6,298 nt of DNA from Pseudomonadota bacterium. GTDB taxonomy: Bacteria; Pseudomonadota; Alphaproteobacteria; Acetobacterales; Acetobacteraceae. The notes below the pieces were generated by a model that saw only the letters and a list, made by a program, of their open reading frames with translations, was not told where the DNA came from and did not search any database. Positions 1 through 6,298 of the stretch are shown in pieces. Within the stretch, counting starts at the first letter, position 1. Each line of letters opens with the position of its first letter. The stretch spans positions 1 through 6,298 of the forward strand of contig JAKBCX010000106.1 in NCBI GenBank assembly GCA_021807465.1, read 5' to 3'. The position numbers and the translations under genes are program-made.

Positions 1-947
1 AGAGCATTTTTGTTTCAGCCACGCCAGGCCCGTGGGAAATGGAGCGCACACAAGGCGTGTTCGCAGAACAGGTGATCCGCCCCACCGGCCTTGTCGATCC
101 CGTTACGGAAATCCGCCCGGTGGAGCACCAAGTGGATGATCTGCTCGGCGAATGCCGCCGCGTGGCCGCCGCCGGCGGGCGCGTGCTGGTAACAACGCTG
201 ACCAAGCGCATGTCGGAGGATCTGACCGAATATCTCGGCGAGCAGGGCCTGAAGGTGCGTTACCTGCACTCAGATGTGGATACGCTGGAGCGCATCGAGA
301 TCATCCGCGATTTGCGGCTCGGCGCCTACGATGTTCTGGTCGGCATTAATCTGCTGCGCGAGGGGCTGGATATTCCCGAATGTATGCTGGTGGCGATATT
401 GGACGCTGACAAGGAAGGCTTCCTGCGTTCCGTTACCTCGCTCGTCCAGACCATTGGCCGCGCCGCGCGCAATGTGGATGGCCGCGTCATCCTCTATGCC
501 GATACCATGACGCGAAGCCTGAAGCAGGCTTTGGACGAGACCGAACGGCGCCGCACCAAGCAGATGGCCTGGAACAAGGAGCATGGCATCACACCGCAAT
601 CGGTGCGCAAGAATATCGGTGAGGTCATCCACTCAGTGTTCGAGCAGGATTATGTAACCGTTGCGCCAGTGAAGGACAGCACGGCGGATGAGTTCGTCGG
701 TAAGGATCTCGGCGCCGTTATCGCCACGCTGGAAACACGCATGCGCACCGCCGCCGCGAATCTGGAATTTGAAGAGGCGGCACGGCTGCGCGACGAGATA
801 AAGCGCCTGGAAGCGCTGGCGCTTGGCCTGCCGCCGCAGCCCGCGCCGCGCAACGTCACCCCAAAAGGCCCGGTGCCACTAGGCCCGGGCGGCGGCGGGT
901 ACGACCCCGCCATGGTGAAAAAAGGGCGCGGGCGGCGGGCCAGATGA
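1..947 (+). CDS. uvrB: UvrB, excinuclease ABC subunit B (3' part; 5' end outside window)
   Basis: UvrB is the damage-verifying helicase-like subunit of UvrABC nucleotide excision repair; it receives DNA from UvrA and recruits UvrC in the cytoplasm. The first whole codon is at base 3 and the frame runs open to the TGA at 945-947, giving 314 visible residues; E. coli UvrB has 673, so roughly the first half is missing. An internal ATG at 39 is not the true start, because the UvrB motif SATPGPWE is read in frame just before it. Downstream come RPTGLVDP, the motif V region ([16 protein letters not shown], then [11 protein letters not shown]) and motif [11 protein letters not shown] (447-473). A C-terminal UVR domain, the known UvrC contact, lies at about 717-812 ([17 protein letters not shown]). 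It is followed by a Pro/Gly-rich, basic tail of about 44 residues ending GRGRRAR. No damage to the frame is seen. eipB follows 52 bases later on the same strand; no terminator was recognised between them. Confidence 0.97.
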   Translation, partial: SIFVSATPGPWEMERTQGVFAEQVIRPTGLVDPVTEIRPVEHQVDDLLGECRRVAAAGGRVLVTTLTKRMSEDLTEYLGEQGLKVRYLHSDVDTLERIEIIRDLRLGAYDVLVGINLLREGLDIPECMLVAILDADKEGFLRSVTSLVQTIGRAARNVDGRVILYADTMTRSLKQALDETERRRTKQMAWNKEHGITPQSVRKNIGEVIHSVFEQDYVTVAPVKDSTADEFVGKDLGAVIATLETRMRTAAANLEFEEAARLRDEIKRLEALALGLPPQPAPRNVTPKGPVPLGPGGGGYDPAMVKKGRGRRAR

Positions 948-965
948 GCCTTGCAGAAAAGCGGT

Positions 966-995
966 TTGACGGCGCCCGTGCCTTGGTCATTATAC
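966..995 (+). promoter_or_regulatory. Candidate sigma70-type promoter for eipB, possibly giving a leaderless mRNA
   Basis: TTGACG at 966-971 resembles a -35 box. A TTATAC (990-995) or TATACC (991-996) element follows at an 18- or 19-base spacing and resembles a -10 box. Transcription from it would begin at about 1000-1003, that is on or beside the ATG at 1000. No purine-rich Shine-Dalgarno sequence precedes that ATG, which suits a leaderless message. The spacing is slightly long and the -10 is imperfect, so this is an inference from position and motif; co-transcription with uvrB is the alternative. Confidence 0.35.
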
Positions 996-999
996 CCGC

Positions 1000-1788
1000 A
1001 TGAAATCCGCCCTCGCCCTGCTCGCCCTGCTTGCCCCCGCCACCGCCGAGGCTGCCACCGCCTCCGCCCTTACCGGCCAGCATGCGCTTTATAACCTGAC
1101 ACTCACCAAGCTGCGCACCCATGACATTACCGGGGCCACGGGGCAGATGAGCTTCGACGTGGTGGATGGCTGCACCGGCTGGGCCACCACCCAGCACATG
1201 ACCCTGCTGATCCGCAACGTGGATGGCACGCTCGATAAATCGGTGAGCGACTACATGACCTGGGAAAGCAAGGACGGCAAAACCCTCACCTTCACCGTGC
1301 GCGAGAGCGATAATGACGGGCCAGAGCAGGTGGACGATGCCGGTACCGCCACGCGCAACCCGGATGGCAGCGGGGTGGTGGACTACACCGCCCCCACCAA
1401 GGTGCAATACAAGCTCCCCCCCGGCACGCTCTTCCCCATGCAGCACACCGAGGCCCTGCTGGCCGCGGGCGATAACGGCCAGAGCTTCATCTCCCCGCTA
1501 TTATTCGACGGCACCGGCACAACCGGCGCCCAGGCCACGTTTGTAACCGTACTAAAGCACCATAAGGGCGAAAAAACCCCTTGGCCGGCACTGGATGGCA
1601 TTCCCAGCACCGATGTCGATATCCTCTTCTTCTACCGCAAGAATGACGACGAAACCCCGAACTTCCGCACCTCGATGCGCTACTTCGACGATGGGGTGGC
1701 CACTAATCTGGTGCTGGATTTTGGCGATTTCGTGATGAGCGGCAAGCTGGTCAAGCTCACCATCCCGCCTTCGCCCTGCCCGAAATAA
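1000..1788 (+). CDS. eipB: EipB-family (DUF1849) periplasmic cell-envelope integrity protein
   Basis: This 262-residue protein matches the EipB/DUF1849 family, whose Brucella member is a periplasmic beta-spiral protein needed for envelope integrity and virulence; its molecular activity is not established. Residues 1-18 form a short Sec-type signal peptide: Lys2, an Ala/Leu-rich core, and an AEA site with cleavage predicted before Ala19. The mature part is beta-rich with family-like segments such as GQHALYNLTL near the N-terminus, DGCTGW (55-60), YMTWESKDG, LPPGTLFPMQH and a C-terminal SGKLVKLTI. Only two cysteines occur, Cys58 and Cys260, near the two ends of the mature chain. That placement matches the conserved disulfide reported for Brucella EipB and fits an oxidising periplasm. 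The length is close to the Brucella protein (about 280). The ATG at 1000 is chosen because it directly begins the signal peptide, although no Shine-Dalgarno precedes it. It lies 52 bases after uvrB and converges with the MarR gene. Confidence 0.88.
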   Translation: MKSALALLALLAPATAEAATASALTGQHALYNLTLTKLRTHDITGATGQMSFDVVDGCTGWATTQHMTLLIRNVDGTLDKSVSDYMTWESKDGKTLTFTVRESDNDGPEQVDDAGTATRNPDGSGVVDYTAPTKVQYKLPPGTLFPMQHTEALLAAGDNGQSFISPLLFDGTGTTGAQATFVTVLKHHKGEKTPWPALDGIPSTDVDILFFYRKNDDETPNFRTSMRYFDDGVATNLVLDFGDFVMSGKLVKLTIPPSPCPK

Positions 1789-1825
1789 GCCTGCCGCGCC
1801 CCGGGATTAAGGCTGAGGCCGGAAT

Positions 1826-1847
1826 GCGGGGCAAAAGACCGCCCCGC
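1826..1847. terminator. GC-rich hairpin between convergent eipB and MarR genes
   Basis: A perfect 7-bp stem, GCGGGGC (1826-1832) with GCCCCGC (1841-1847), encloses an 8-base loop. It sits in the 76-base gap between the stop of eipB (1788) and the stop of the convergent regulator (1865). Neither side has a run of T, so it is not a canonical intrinsic terminator in either direction. It could slow polymerase, mark an mRNA 3' end, or act with Rho. The structure is seen in the sequence; its role is inferred from position alone. Confidence 0.4.
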
Positions 1848-1864
1848 CATGTTACAATAGGCTC

Positions 1865-2347
1865 TTAGCGCAGGCGCAGCTTGGCGCGCCCATGCTCATT
1901 GCCGCCATCCACCAGCTTGTTGAGCAGCTTGAGAAACTGCTCGCGCTCTTTCCCCTGCAGCGGCTCCAAAATACGCTCCTGGGCGCGCTGCACCGGCTCC
2001 TGCATGCGGGACAATATGGTGCGGCCCCGTGGCGTAAGGGTCAGCAATTTCTGGCGCCGGTCTGTCTTGCTGATCGTCCGGCGCACGAACCCCGCCGCCT
2101 CCAGCCGCGCCACCACGCTGGCCAGCGTGGCGCGGTCCACGCCAACTTCCTCGGCAATGGCGGATTGGTCCAGCCCGGGCTGTACGGCGATAACCGACAA
2201 CACGCCATATTGTGGCGGCGTGACGTCGAGCCCCAAAGCTTCCTCAGCAAAAAGCGCCGAGTGAATCTGGTGCAACCGCCTGATCAGAAACCCCGGCTGG
2301 CGCTCCCCGTCACGATCATTCCAACCTTGTCCGGCCTCGATATCCAT
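1865..2347 (-). CDS. MarR-family transcriptional regulator
   Basis: A 160-residue protein with the standard MarR layout: N-terminal dimerisation helices (about 18-35), a winged helix-turn-helix and C-terminal dimerisation helices (about 110-148). Within the DNA-binding part, residues 60-84 (DQSAIAEEVGVDRATLASVV and on) form the helix-turn-helix with the recognition helix near 72-84. The wing carries the family signature TDRRQKLLTLTPRG (95-108). MarR proteins act as dimers that usually repress nearby genes until a small molecule or oxidant releases them. There is no cysteine, so OhrR-type thiol sensing is excluded; the ligand cannot be read from sequence. The frame is open upstream to an ATG at 2458, but the ATG at 2347 is preferred: it has a Shine-Dalgarno (GAGGG, 9 bases upstream), gives a normal MarR length, and avoids an unconserved-looking 37-residue extension covering the promoter region. 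The gene lies downstream of metH on the same strand, behind a terminator, and converges with eipB. Confidence 0.9.
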   Translation of the reverse strand: MDIEAGQGWNDRDGERQPGFLIRRLHQIHSALFAEEALGLDVTPPQYGVLSVIAVQPGLDQSAIAEEVGVDRATLASVVARLEAAGFVRRTISKTDRRQKLLTLTPRGRTILSRMQEPVQRAQERILEPLQGKEREQFLKLLNKLVDGGNEHGRAKLRLR

Positions 2348-2356
2348 GATGTGCCG

Positions 2357-2366
2357 CCCTCGTCCT
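2357..2366 (-). promoter_or_regulatory. Ribosome binding site deciding the MarR start
   Basis: On the minus strand this reads AGGACGAGGG, with the GAGGG part ending 9 bases before the ATG at 2347. It is the best Shine-Dalgarno match in the upstream region and supports the short, 160-residue form of the regulator over the longer in-frame start at 2458. Confidence 0.65.
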
Positions 2367-2369
2367 GAA

Positions 2370-2375
2370 ATAATA
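2370..2375 (-). promoter_or_regulatory. Possible -10 element for the MarR gene
   Basis: The minus strand reads TATTAT here, five of six matches to TATAAT. It would place a transcription start near 2363, about 16 bases before the ATG at 2347. At a 17-base spacing the -35 position falls on GATCAA (2393-2398), which is a poor -35 box but is one arm of the dyad at 2393-2413. A weak -35 may mean activator dependence or a misassigned promoter. Confidence 0.3.
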
Positions 2376-2392
2376 TCCAAATTAAGCAAAGA

Positions 2393-2413
2393 TTGATCTG
2401 GTAACATGATCAA
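2393..2413. promoter_or_regulatory. 21-base dyad, candidate operator for the MarR-family regulator
   Basis: Perfect 6-base inverted arms TTGATC (2393-2398) and GATCAA (2408-2413) flank a 9-base spacer whose centre also pairs (GT-A-AC), so 8 of 10 positions per side are symmetric. It lies about 46 bases upstream of the regulator's ATG and overlaps the -35 position of its possible promoter. MarR dimers typically bind imperfect palindromes of about 16-20 bases in their own promoters, so autorepression is a reasonable inference. The symmetry is seen; the binding protein is not known. Confidence 0.45.
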
Positions 2414-2419
2414 AATCAA
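2406..2419. promoter_or_regulatory. FNR/FixK-like box overlapping the dyad
   Basis: On the minus strand this is TTGAT-TTTG-ATCAT, nine of ten specified bases of the FNR/FixK consensus TTGAT-N4-ATCAA. Its centre is about 65 bases upstream of the MarR ATG. If the TATTAT at 2370-2375 is the -10, the centre is near -49, not the ideal -41.5 for a class II activator site. It shares GATCAA with the adjoining dyad, so the two could be competing sites or one site read two ways. Confidence 0.3.
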
Positions 2420-2553
2420 TAAAACAGACTGCCCTTGCCCTGTTTCCGGCAAAGACAAGCGTTCGTGATCTATCTTTCATACAAAAAATCGTGGTTTCAG
2501 AAAAGCAACAAAATGCTGCGCGCACTCCTGAAATTTTCGCACTGCTGCACTGC

Positions 2554-2580
2554 AAAAATCCGGACAGCATTTCTGCCCGG
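2554..2580 (-). terminator. Rho-independent terminator of metH
   Basis: Read on the minus strand, 6 bases after the metH stop codon (2587-2589), CCGGGCAG and CTGTCCGG form an 8-bp stem with one G-U pair and a 5-base AAATG loop. It is followed by A and then five T (2558-2554). This is a textbook intrinsic terminator in the right place and orientation. It should separate metH transcription from the MarR gene about 200 bases downstream. Confidence 0.85.
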
Positions 2581-2586
2581 CGTGAT

Positions 2587-5500
2587 TCATACCGAGAAAT
2601 ATTTGGCATGGCTGTTCAGCACCACAATCGCACTGGTCGATTGTTCCGGGTCAAGCTGGAATTCATCGGATAAGGAAATGCCAATTCTCTCGGCACCCAG
2701 CAAATGTAACAATTGTGCCTGGTCTTCCAGCTTGGGGCATGCCGGGTAGCCGAAGGAATAACGCGACCCCCGATAGGATTGGGCCAGCAGCCTATCCATG
2801 TCGCGGTCATCCTCGGCGGCAAAGCCCAGCTCGGCGCGAATACGCTTATGCGTATATTCCGCCAGGGCCTCTGCCATTTCAACCGAAATACCGTGCAAAT
2901 ACAAATAGTCTTGGTAACGGTTCGCCTCGAACCATTCACGCGCCACCTCGGAGGCGCGCTGGCCCATGGTTACCGCCTGCAACCCAATCACGCCGCGCCC
3001 ATCCTCGATGTCGGGGAAGAAATCGGCAATGCATTCTCCATCATCCTTGGGCTGGCGCGGCAAGGTAAAGCGGGCAACCTCGTTGGTGCCGCCTTCATCA
3101 AACAAAATCAAATCGTTACCTTGGCCCGCGGCCTTCCAATATCCATACACCGCCTGGGGTTTCAGTATCTGCTCCGCCTCGCAAATATCCAGCATGCGTT
3201 TCATTACCGGGCGCAGCTCCTGGCGTGCCCAGACCAGAAACTCTTCCAGGCTCTTGCCCTGCTTGCGGAAGCCCCATTGGAACTGGAACAACGAGCGCTC
3301 GTTAATAAACGGCACCACCGCCTTTGGCGCCGCCTCTATAAACCTGGCGCCCCAGAAAGGCGGGGCGATAACCGGCTCGCCCTTGTTCAAACGGCGCCGG
3401 CGGGCTTGCGCCTCTTTCACATCCACCGGGGCAAAGGCCCGCGCATCGGCCTGGCCCAGCGTGCGGCGCGTGTTGCGGGCCTTGCCGGCCCGTTTGGCCT
3501 GGGTTGCGGCCAAATAGTCATCGAACCCGTTGCCCGTCACCTTGTCCATCAGGTGCAGCCCGTCAAACGCATCGCGCGCATAGGCCACGCGGCCCGAGGC
3601 ATAGGCAGCCACGCAATCCTCTTCCACATAGTTGCGGGTCAGCGCGGCGCCGCCCAGCATCACCGGAATATCCAGCCCCTGGCGCGACATTTCCTCCAAA
3701 TTCTCGCGCATCACCACGGTGGATTTAACCAGCAGGCCAGACATGCCGATGGCATGGGCGCGGTGCTCCTTGGCCGCGGCCACCATGTCCGCCAGCGGCA
3801 CCTTGATGCCCAAATTAACGACCTTGTAGCCGTTGTTGGTAAGGATGATGTCAACGAGATTCTTGCCGATATCGTGCACATCGCCCTTCACCGTGGCCAG
3901 CACGATGGTGCCGCGCTCTTCGCCCGCCACCCGCTCCATCAGCGGCTCCAGATGCGCGACTGCGGCCTTCATCGTCTCGGCCGATTGCAGCACGAAGGGC
4001 AACTGCATCTTGCCCGCGCCGAACAGTTCGCCCACCACCTTCATCCCGTCCAGCAGGATATTATTGATGATGTCCAGGGGCTTATGGATTTTCAGCGCCT
4101 CGTCCAGCTCCTCGGCCAAGCCCTTGCGGTCGCCATCCACGATGCGGTCCTTCAGCCGCCCTTCGACGGTTTCCGCCCGCTTCTTCTTGCTCGTATCGGC
4201 GGCCTTGCGGTCCGCGAACATCTCCAGCAACTTCTGCAGCGGGTCATAATCCTCGGCACGGCGGTCGAAGATCAGGTCTTCGCAGACTTTCACTTCTTCA
4301 GGGGCGATAAGGTGCATCGGCTTGATCTTGCTGACATGCACGATAGCACCCGTCATACCGGCCTTCACCGCATGGTCCAGGAACACCGAGTTGAGCACGG
4401 CACGCGCCGCCGGGTTGAGGCCGAAGGAGATGTTGGACAAACCCAGTATGATCTGGATATCCGGGAAGGCCTCCCGGATGGCCTTGATACCCTCCAGTGT
4501 CCACAGGCCCAGCTTGCGGTCGTCCTCATTACCGGTGGCAATGGTGAAGGTCAGCGGGTCAATCAGCAGATCGCTCTGCGGCAGCCCGTATTTGTTACAT
4601 GCAAATTCCACCAGCCGCGTTGCGATTCGCAGCTTGTCGGCAGGCTCCTTGGCCATACCCACTTCGTCGATGGTGAGCGCAATCACCGCCGCGCCGAATT
4701 TCTTGGCCAGCGTCAACCGCTCATGGGCGTGGTGCTCGCCATCCTCGAAATTGATCGAGTTGATGACCGGCTTGCCGCCATGCAGTTTCAACGCCGCCTC
4801 GATCACCGGGGTTTCGGTGGAATCGATGACCAGCGGCGCGTTCACCGACGAGGTGAAGCGGGTAACCACCTCGTTCATCTCCGCCATCTCGTTCCGCCCG
4901 ACAAAGGCGGTGCAAATATCCAGCGCGTTGGAGGCTTCCGCCACCTGTTCGCGCCCCATGGCCACGCAGCCATCCCAGTCATGGGCGGCCTGCAGCTCGC
5001 GCCATTTCTTGGAGCCATTGGCGTTGCAGCGCTCGCCTATGGAGAAATAGGCATTCTCCTGCCGCAGCGGCACGGCGCCATACAGGCTGGCCACCGACGG
5101 CACCCAATGGAATTTGCGCGCCACCGGCGCCGGGCGTGGGCTGCCCAGCTTCTTCAACATGGCATCCAGCGCCGTAATGTGCGGAATGGAGGTGCCACAG
5201 CACCCGCCGATGAGGTTCACCCCATCCTCAAGTACAAAGCGCTCCACCCAAGCGGCCATTTCCCCGGCCCCCAGCGGGTAATGGGTTTTGCCGTCCACCA
5301 GTTCCGGCAGGCCGGCATTGGGCTGCACAGAAATCTTGCCCGGCCAGTTGCGGGACAAATACCGCACATGCTCGGCCATTTCCTGCGGGCCGGTGGCGCA
5401 GTTCAGCCCAATCAGCGGCACATCCAGCGCATGAATCACCGTGGCGGCGGCGGCAATGTCCGGCCCCACCAGCAGGGTGCCGGTGGTCTCCACCGTTACC

Positions 5501-6069
5501 TGCACAAAAATGGGAACATCGCTGTTGGCCGCCGCCTTGGCGCGCTTGGCGCCATTCACCGCGGCCTTAATCTGCAGCGTGTCCTGGCAGGTCTCAATCA
5601 GCAGCGCATCCACCCCGCCCGCGATAAGCCCCTGGCATTGCAGGAGCAAAGCCTCTTCCAGCGGGTCGTAGGCAATATTGCCCAGGCTCGGCAGCTTGGT
5701 GCCCGGGCCGATGGACCCCACCACCCAGCGGTGCCGCCCATCAGCGAAGCTCTCCGCCGCCTCGCGCGCCAGCTCGCCGGCAATCTTGTTGATCTCAAAT
5801 GCCTGGTCCTGCAGCTCGAACTCGCCCAACGTAATGGGCGAGCCGCCGAAGCTGTTGGTCTGCACCATGTCGGACCCAGCCGCGTAATAGCCGCGATGAA
5901 TATCGCGCACGATGTCCGGGCGGGACAGGTTCAGCACCTCAGTGCAATTCTCCTTGCCCCAGAAATCCTTATCCGTGTCCAGGGTAAGGGCCTGCACGCG
6001 CGAACCCATGCCGCCATCGCAAAGCAGGACAGTATTATTAAGAGCTTCAAGGAGATGAGGACGTGACAT
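2587..6069 (-). CDS. metH: Cobalamin-dependent methionine synthase (MetH)
   Basis: This 1160-residue cytoplasmic enzyme transfers a methyl group from 5-methyltetrahydrofolate via methylcobalamin to homocysteine, giving methionine and tetrahydrofolate. All four modules are present in order. The homocysteine domain (about 1-310) holds the zinc ligands Cys224 (GLNCATGP) and Cys290/Cys291 (GGCCGTS). The pterin/folate domain (about 338-600) starts with SIGERCNANGSKKW. The cobalamin part has a helical cap (about 635-712) and a Rossmann domain (about 718-845) with DVHDIG (730-735). Asp730, His732 and Ser783 align at a constant offset of 27 with the E. coli Asp757-His759-Ser810 ligand triad. The SAM-dependent reactivation domain (about 895-1160) contains RYSFGYPACP. 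The protein ends at KYFSV, without the extra C-terminal helix-bearing segment of E. coli MetH (1227 residues), as in cyanobacterial and actinobacterial forms. Start: the ATG at 6069 keeps the leader before LLCDGGMGSR, as in homologues, but has no clear Shine-Dalgarno. No riboswitch was recognised upstream. A terminator follows the stop. Confidence 0.98.
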   Translation of the reverse strand: MSRPHLLEALNNTVLLCDGGMGSRVQALTLDTDKDFWGKENCTEVLNLSRPDIVRDIHRGYYAAGSDMVQTNSFGGSPITLGEFELQDQAFEINKIAGELAREAAESFADGRHRWVVGSIGPGTKLPSLGNIAYDPLEEALLLQCQGLIAGGVDALLIETCQDTLQIKAAVNGAKRAKAAANSDVPIFVQVTVETTGTLLVGPDIAAAATVIHALDVPLIGLNCATGPQEMAEHVRYLSRNWPGKISVQPNAGLPELVDGKTHYPLGAGEMAAWVERFVLEDGVNLIGGCCGTSIPHITALDAMLKKLGSPRPAPVARKFHWVPSVASLYGAVPLRQENAYFSIGERCNANGSKKWRELQAAHDWDGCVAMGREQVAEASNALDICTAFVGRNEMAEMNEVVTRFTSSVNAPLVIDSTETPVIEAALKLHGGKPVINSINFEDGEHHAHERLTLAKKFGAAVIALTIDEVGMAKEPADKLRIATRLVEFACNKYGLPQSDLLIDPLTFTIATGNEDDRKLGLWTLEGIKAIREAFPDIQIILGLSNISFGLNPAARAVLNSVFLDHAVKAGMTGAIVHVSKIKPMHLIAPEEVKVCEDLIFDRRAEDYDPLQKLLEMFADRKAADTSKKKRAETVEGRLKDRIVDGDRKGLAEELDEALKIHKPLDIINNILLDGMKVVGELFGAGKMQLPFVLQSAETMKAAVAHLEPLMERVAGEERGTIVLATVKGDVHDIGKNLVDIILTNNGYKVVNLGIKVPLADMVAAAKEHRAHAIGMSGLLVKSTVVMRENLEEMSRQGLDIPVMLGGAALTRNYVEEDCVAAYASGRVAYARDAFDGLHLMDKVTGNGFDDYLAATQAKRAGKARNTRRTLGQADARAFAPVDVKEAQARRRRLNKGEPVIAPPFWGARFIEAAPKAVVPFINERSLFQFQWGFRKQGKSLEEFLVWARQELRPVMKRMLDICEAEQILKPQAVYGYWKAAGQGNDLILFDEGGTNEVARFTLPRQPKDDGECIADFFPDIEDGRGVIGLQAVTMGQRASEVAREWFEANRYQDYLYLHGISVEMAEALAEYTHKRIRAELGFAAEDDRDMDRLLAQSYRGSRYSFGYPACPKLEDQAQLLHLLGAERIGISLSDEFQLDPEQSTSAIVVLNSHAKYFSV

Positions 6070-6108
6070 GGCTTGTCAGATACACCGTGGCGCCCCCATG
6101 TCCAGTTC

Positions 6109-6298
6109 ATGGAACAAGATGCACGTATTCCCGTGATTTTCGGGCAACACCCTGGCGCGGATGACATGGTTTTAGTGCAGCAAGGCCTGCTCGCTCCCGC
6201 AACCGGCCATGTGCTGCAATTTGCAACAGAAGCGCCCGGCCATTTGCCGGGTTGTCTCTGCTGTGTGGGGCGCAGCCCCGCCGCCGCCGCGCTGGCCA
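6109..6298 (+). CDS. Unidentified CxCC-motif protein, N-terminal part (runs off window end)
   Basis: A frame open from the ATG at 6109 to the end of the window gives 63 residues beginning MEQDARIPVIFG. It is also open back to a stop at 6064-6066, with a possible TTG start at 6073; neither start has a convincing Shine-Dalgarno. The notable feature is a cysteine cluster, PGCLCC, with Cys49, Cys51 and Cys52, followed by VGRSPAAAALA. A CxCC motif of this look is the metal-binding signature of COG0523/CobW GTPases. However, no Walker A (GxxxxGKS/T) precedes it, so this is not a normal COG0523 protein. A zinc- or metal-binding role is inference only. It is divergent from metH, 39 bases apart start to start. 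Its codons are less GC3-biased than metH and include a TTA, so it may be a weakly biased, acquired or spurious ORF. I do not recognise the family with certainty. Confidence 0.5.
   Translation, partial: MEQDARIPVIFGQHPGADDMVLVQQGLLAPATGHVLQFATEAPGHLPGCLCCVGRSPAAAALA

Noticed and set aside
2348..2458. Longer form of the MarR protein starting at 2458
   Set aside because: The extra 37 residues have no MarR character, would cover the likely promoter and operator, and the ATG at 2347 has a good Shine-Dalgarno.
2539..2553. Two direct GCACTGC repeats separated by one base
   Set aside because: Too short and isolated to indicate a repeat system; may be chance next to the terminator T tract.
2435..2749. 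Plus-strand 104-codon frame across the metH 3' end and intergenic region
   Set aside because: It overlaps the well-supported metH end and its terminator, has no ribosome site and no recognisable domain.
2713..6066. A 1117-codon open frame on the plus strand, fully antisense to metH
   Set aside because: It is in exact codon register with metH, so its stops correspond to TTA, CTA and TCA codons on the metH strand. metH avoids these over about 1,100 codons and the frame ends at the TCA of Ser2. The long opening is a by-product of codon bias, and its product is a low-identity His/Arg/Gln/Gly-rich shadow with no recognisable domain.
6068..6136. 22-codon plus-strand mini-ORF with a GAGG sequence 7 bases upstream
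   Set aside because: Its ribosome-site match lies in the metH coding strand's complement, the frame is too short to judge and overlaps both flanking genes; most likely chance.
6235..6251. Hairpin CCCGGC-CATTT-GCCGGG resembling the metH terminator loop
   Set aside because: It lies inside the CxCC ORF, has no T run after it on either strand, and is explained by the codons for Pro-Gly-His-Leu-Pro-Gly.
6070..6298. Cobalamin, SAM or SAH riboswitch upstream of metH
   Set aside because: I found no convincing B12-box-like GCCACTG element or SAH/SAM core on the minus strand, and the region appears to be coding on the other strand.

Overview
The window reads as an ordinary chromosomal segment of a GC-rich alphaproteobacterium. 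The lineage call rests mainly on an EipB (DUF1849) protein, a periplasmic family known essentially from Alphaproteobacteria. The strong codon bias of metH fits a GC-rich genome. The order within the class cannot be fixed from this sequence; a Rhodospirillales-like or deep-branching lineage is only a guess.

Layout, left to right. Bases 1-947 (+) are the 3' part of uvrB (nucleotide excision repair), entering from outside the window. After a 52-base gap comes eipB at 1000-1788 (+), a secreted cell-envelope integrity protein with no Shine-Dalgarno and a promoter-like element almost touching its ATG. It converges on a MarR-family regulator at 1865-2347 (-), with a GC-rich hairpin in the 76-base gap between the two stops. 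The regulator's 239-base upstream region holds a 21-base dyad, an overlapping FNR/FixK-like box, and the intrinsic terminator of the next gene. Bases 2587-6069 (-) are a complete cobalamin-dependent methionine synthase, metH, with all four modules and its metal and cobalamin ligands intact. At the right edge, reading away from metH, is the start of an unidentified gene with a CxCC cysteine cluster, cut off by the window end.

How the genes relate. They do not form one pathway: DNA repair, envelope maintenance, a regulator of unknown ligand, and one-carbon/methionine metabolism sit side by side. metH is separated from the MarR gene by a good Rho-independent terminator, so the regulator is probably expressed from its own promoter and the dyad there is a natural candidate for autoregulation. 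The metH start and the divergent edge ORF leave almost no non-coding DNA, so any metH promoter should lie inside the neighbour's 5' coding region.

No mobile element, CRISPR array, RNA gene or riboswitch was recognised. I do not see a new multi-gene system. The most useful leads are the nested operator-like sites at 2393-2419, the possibly leaderless eipB transcript, and the truncated CxCC ORF beside metH.
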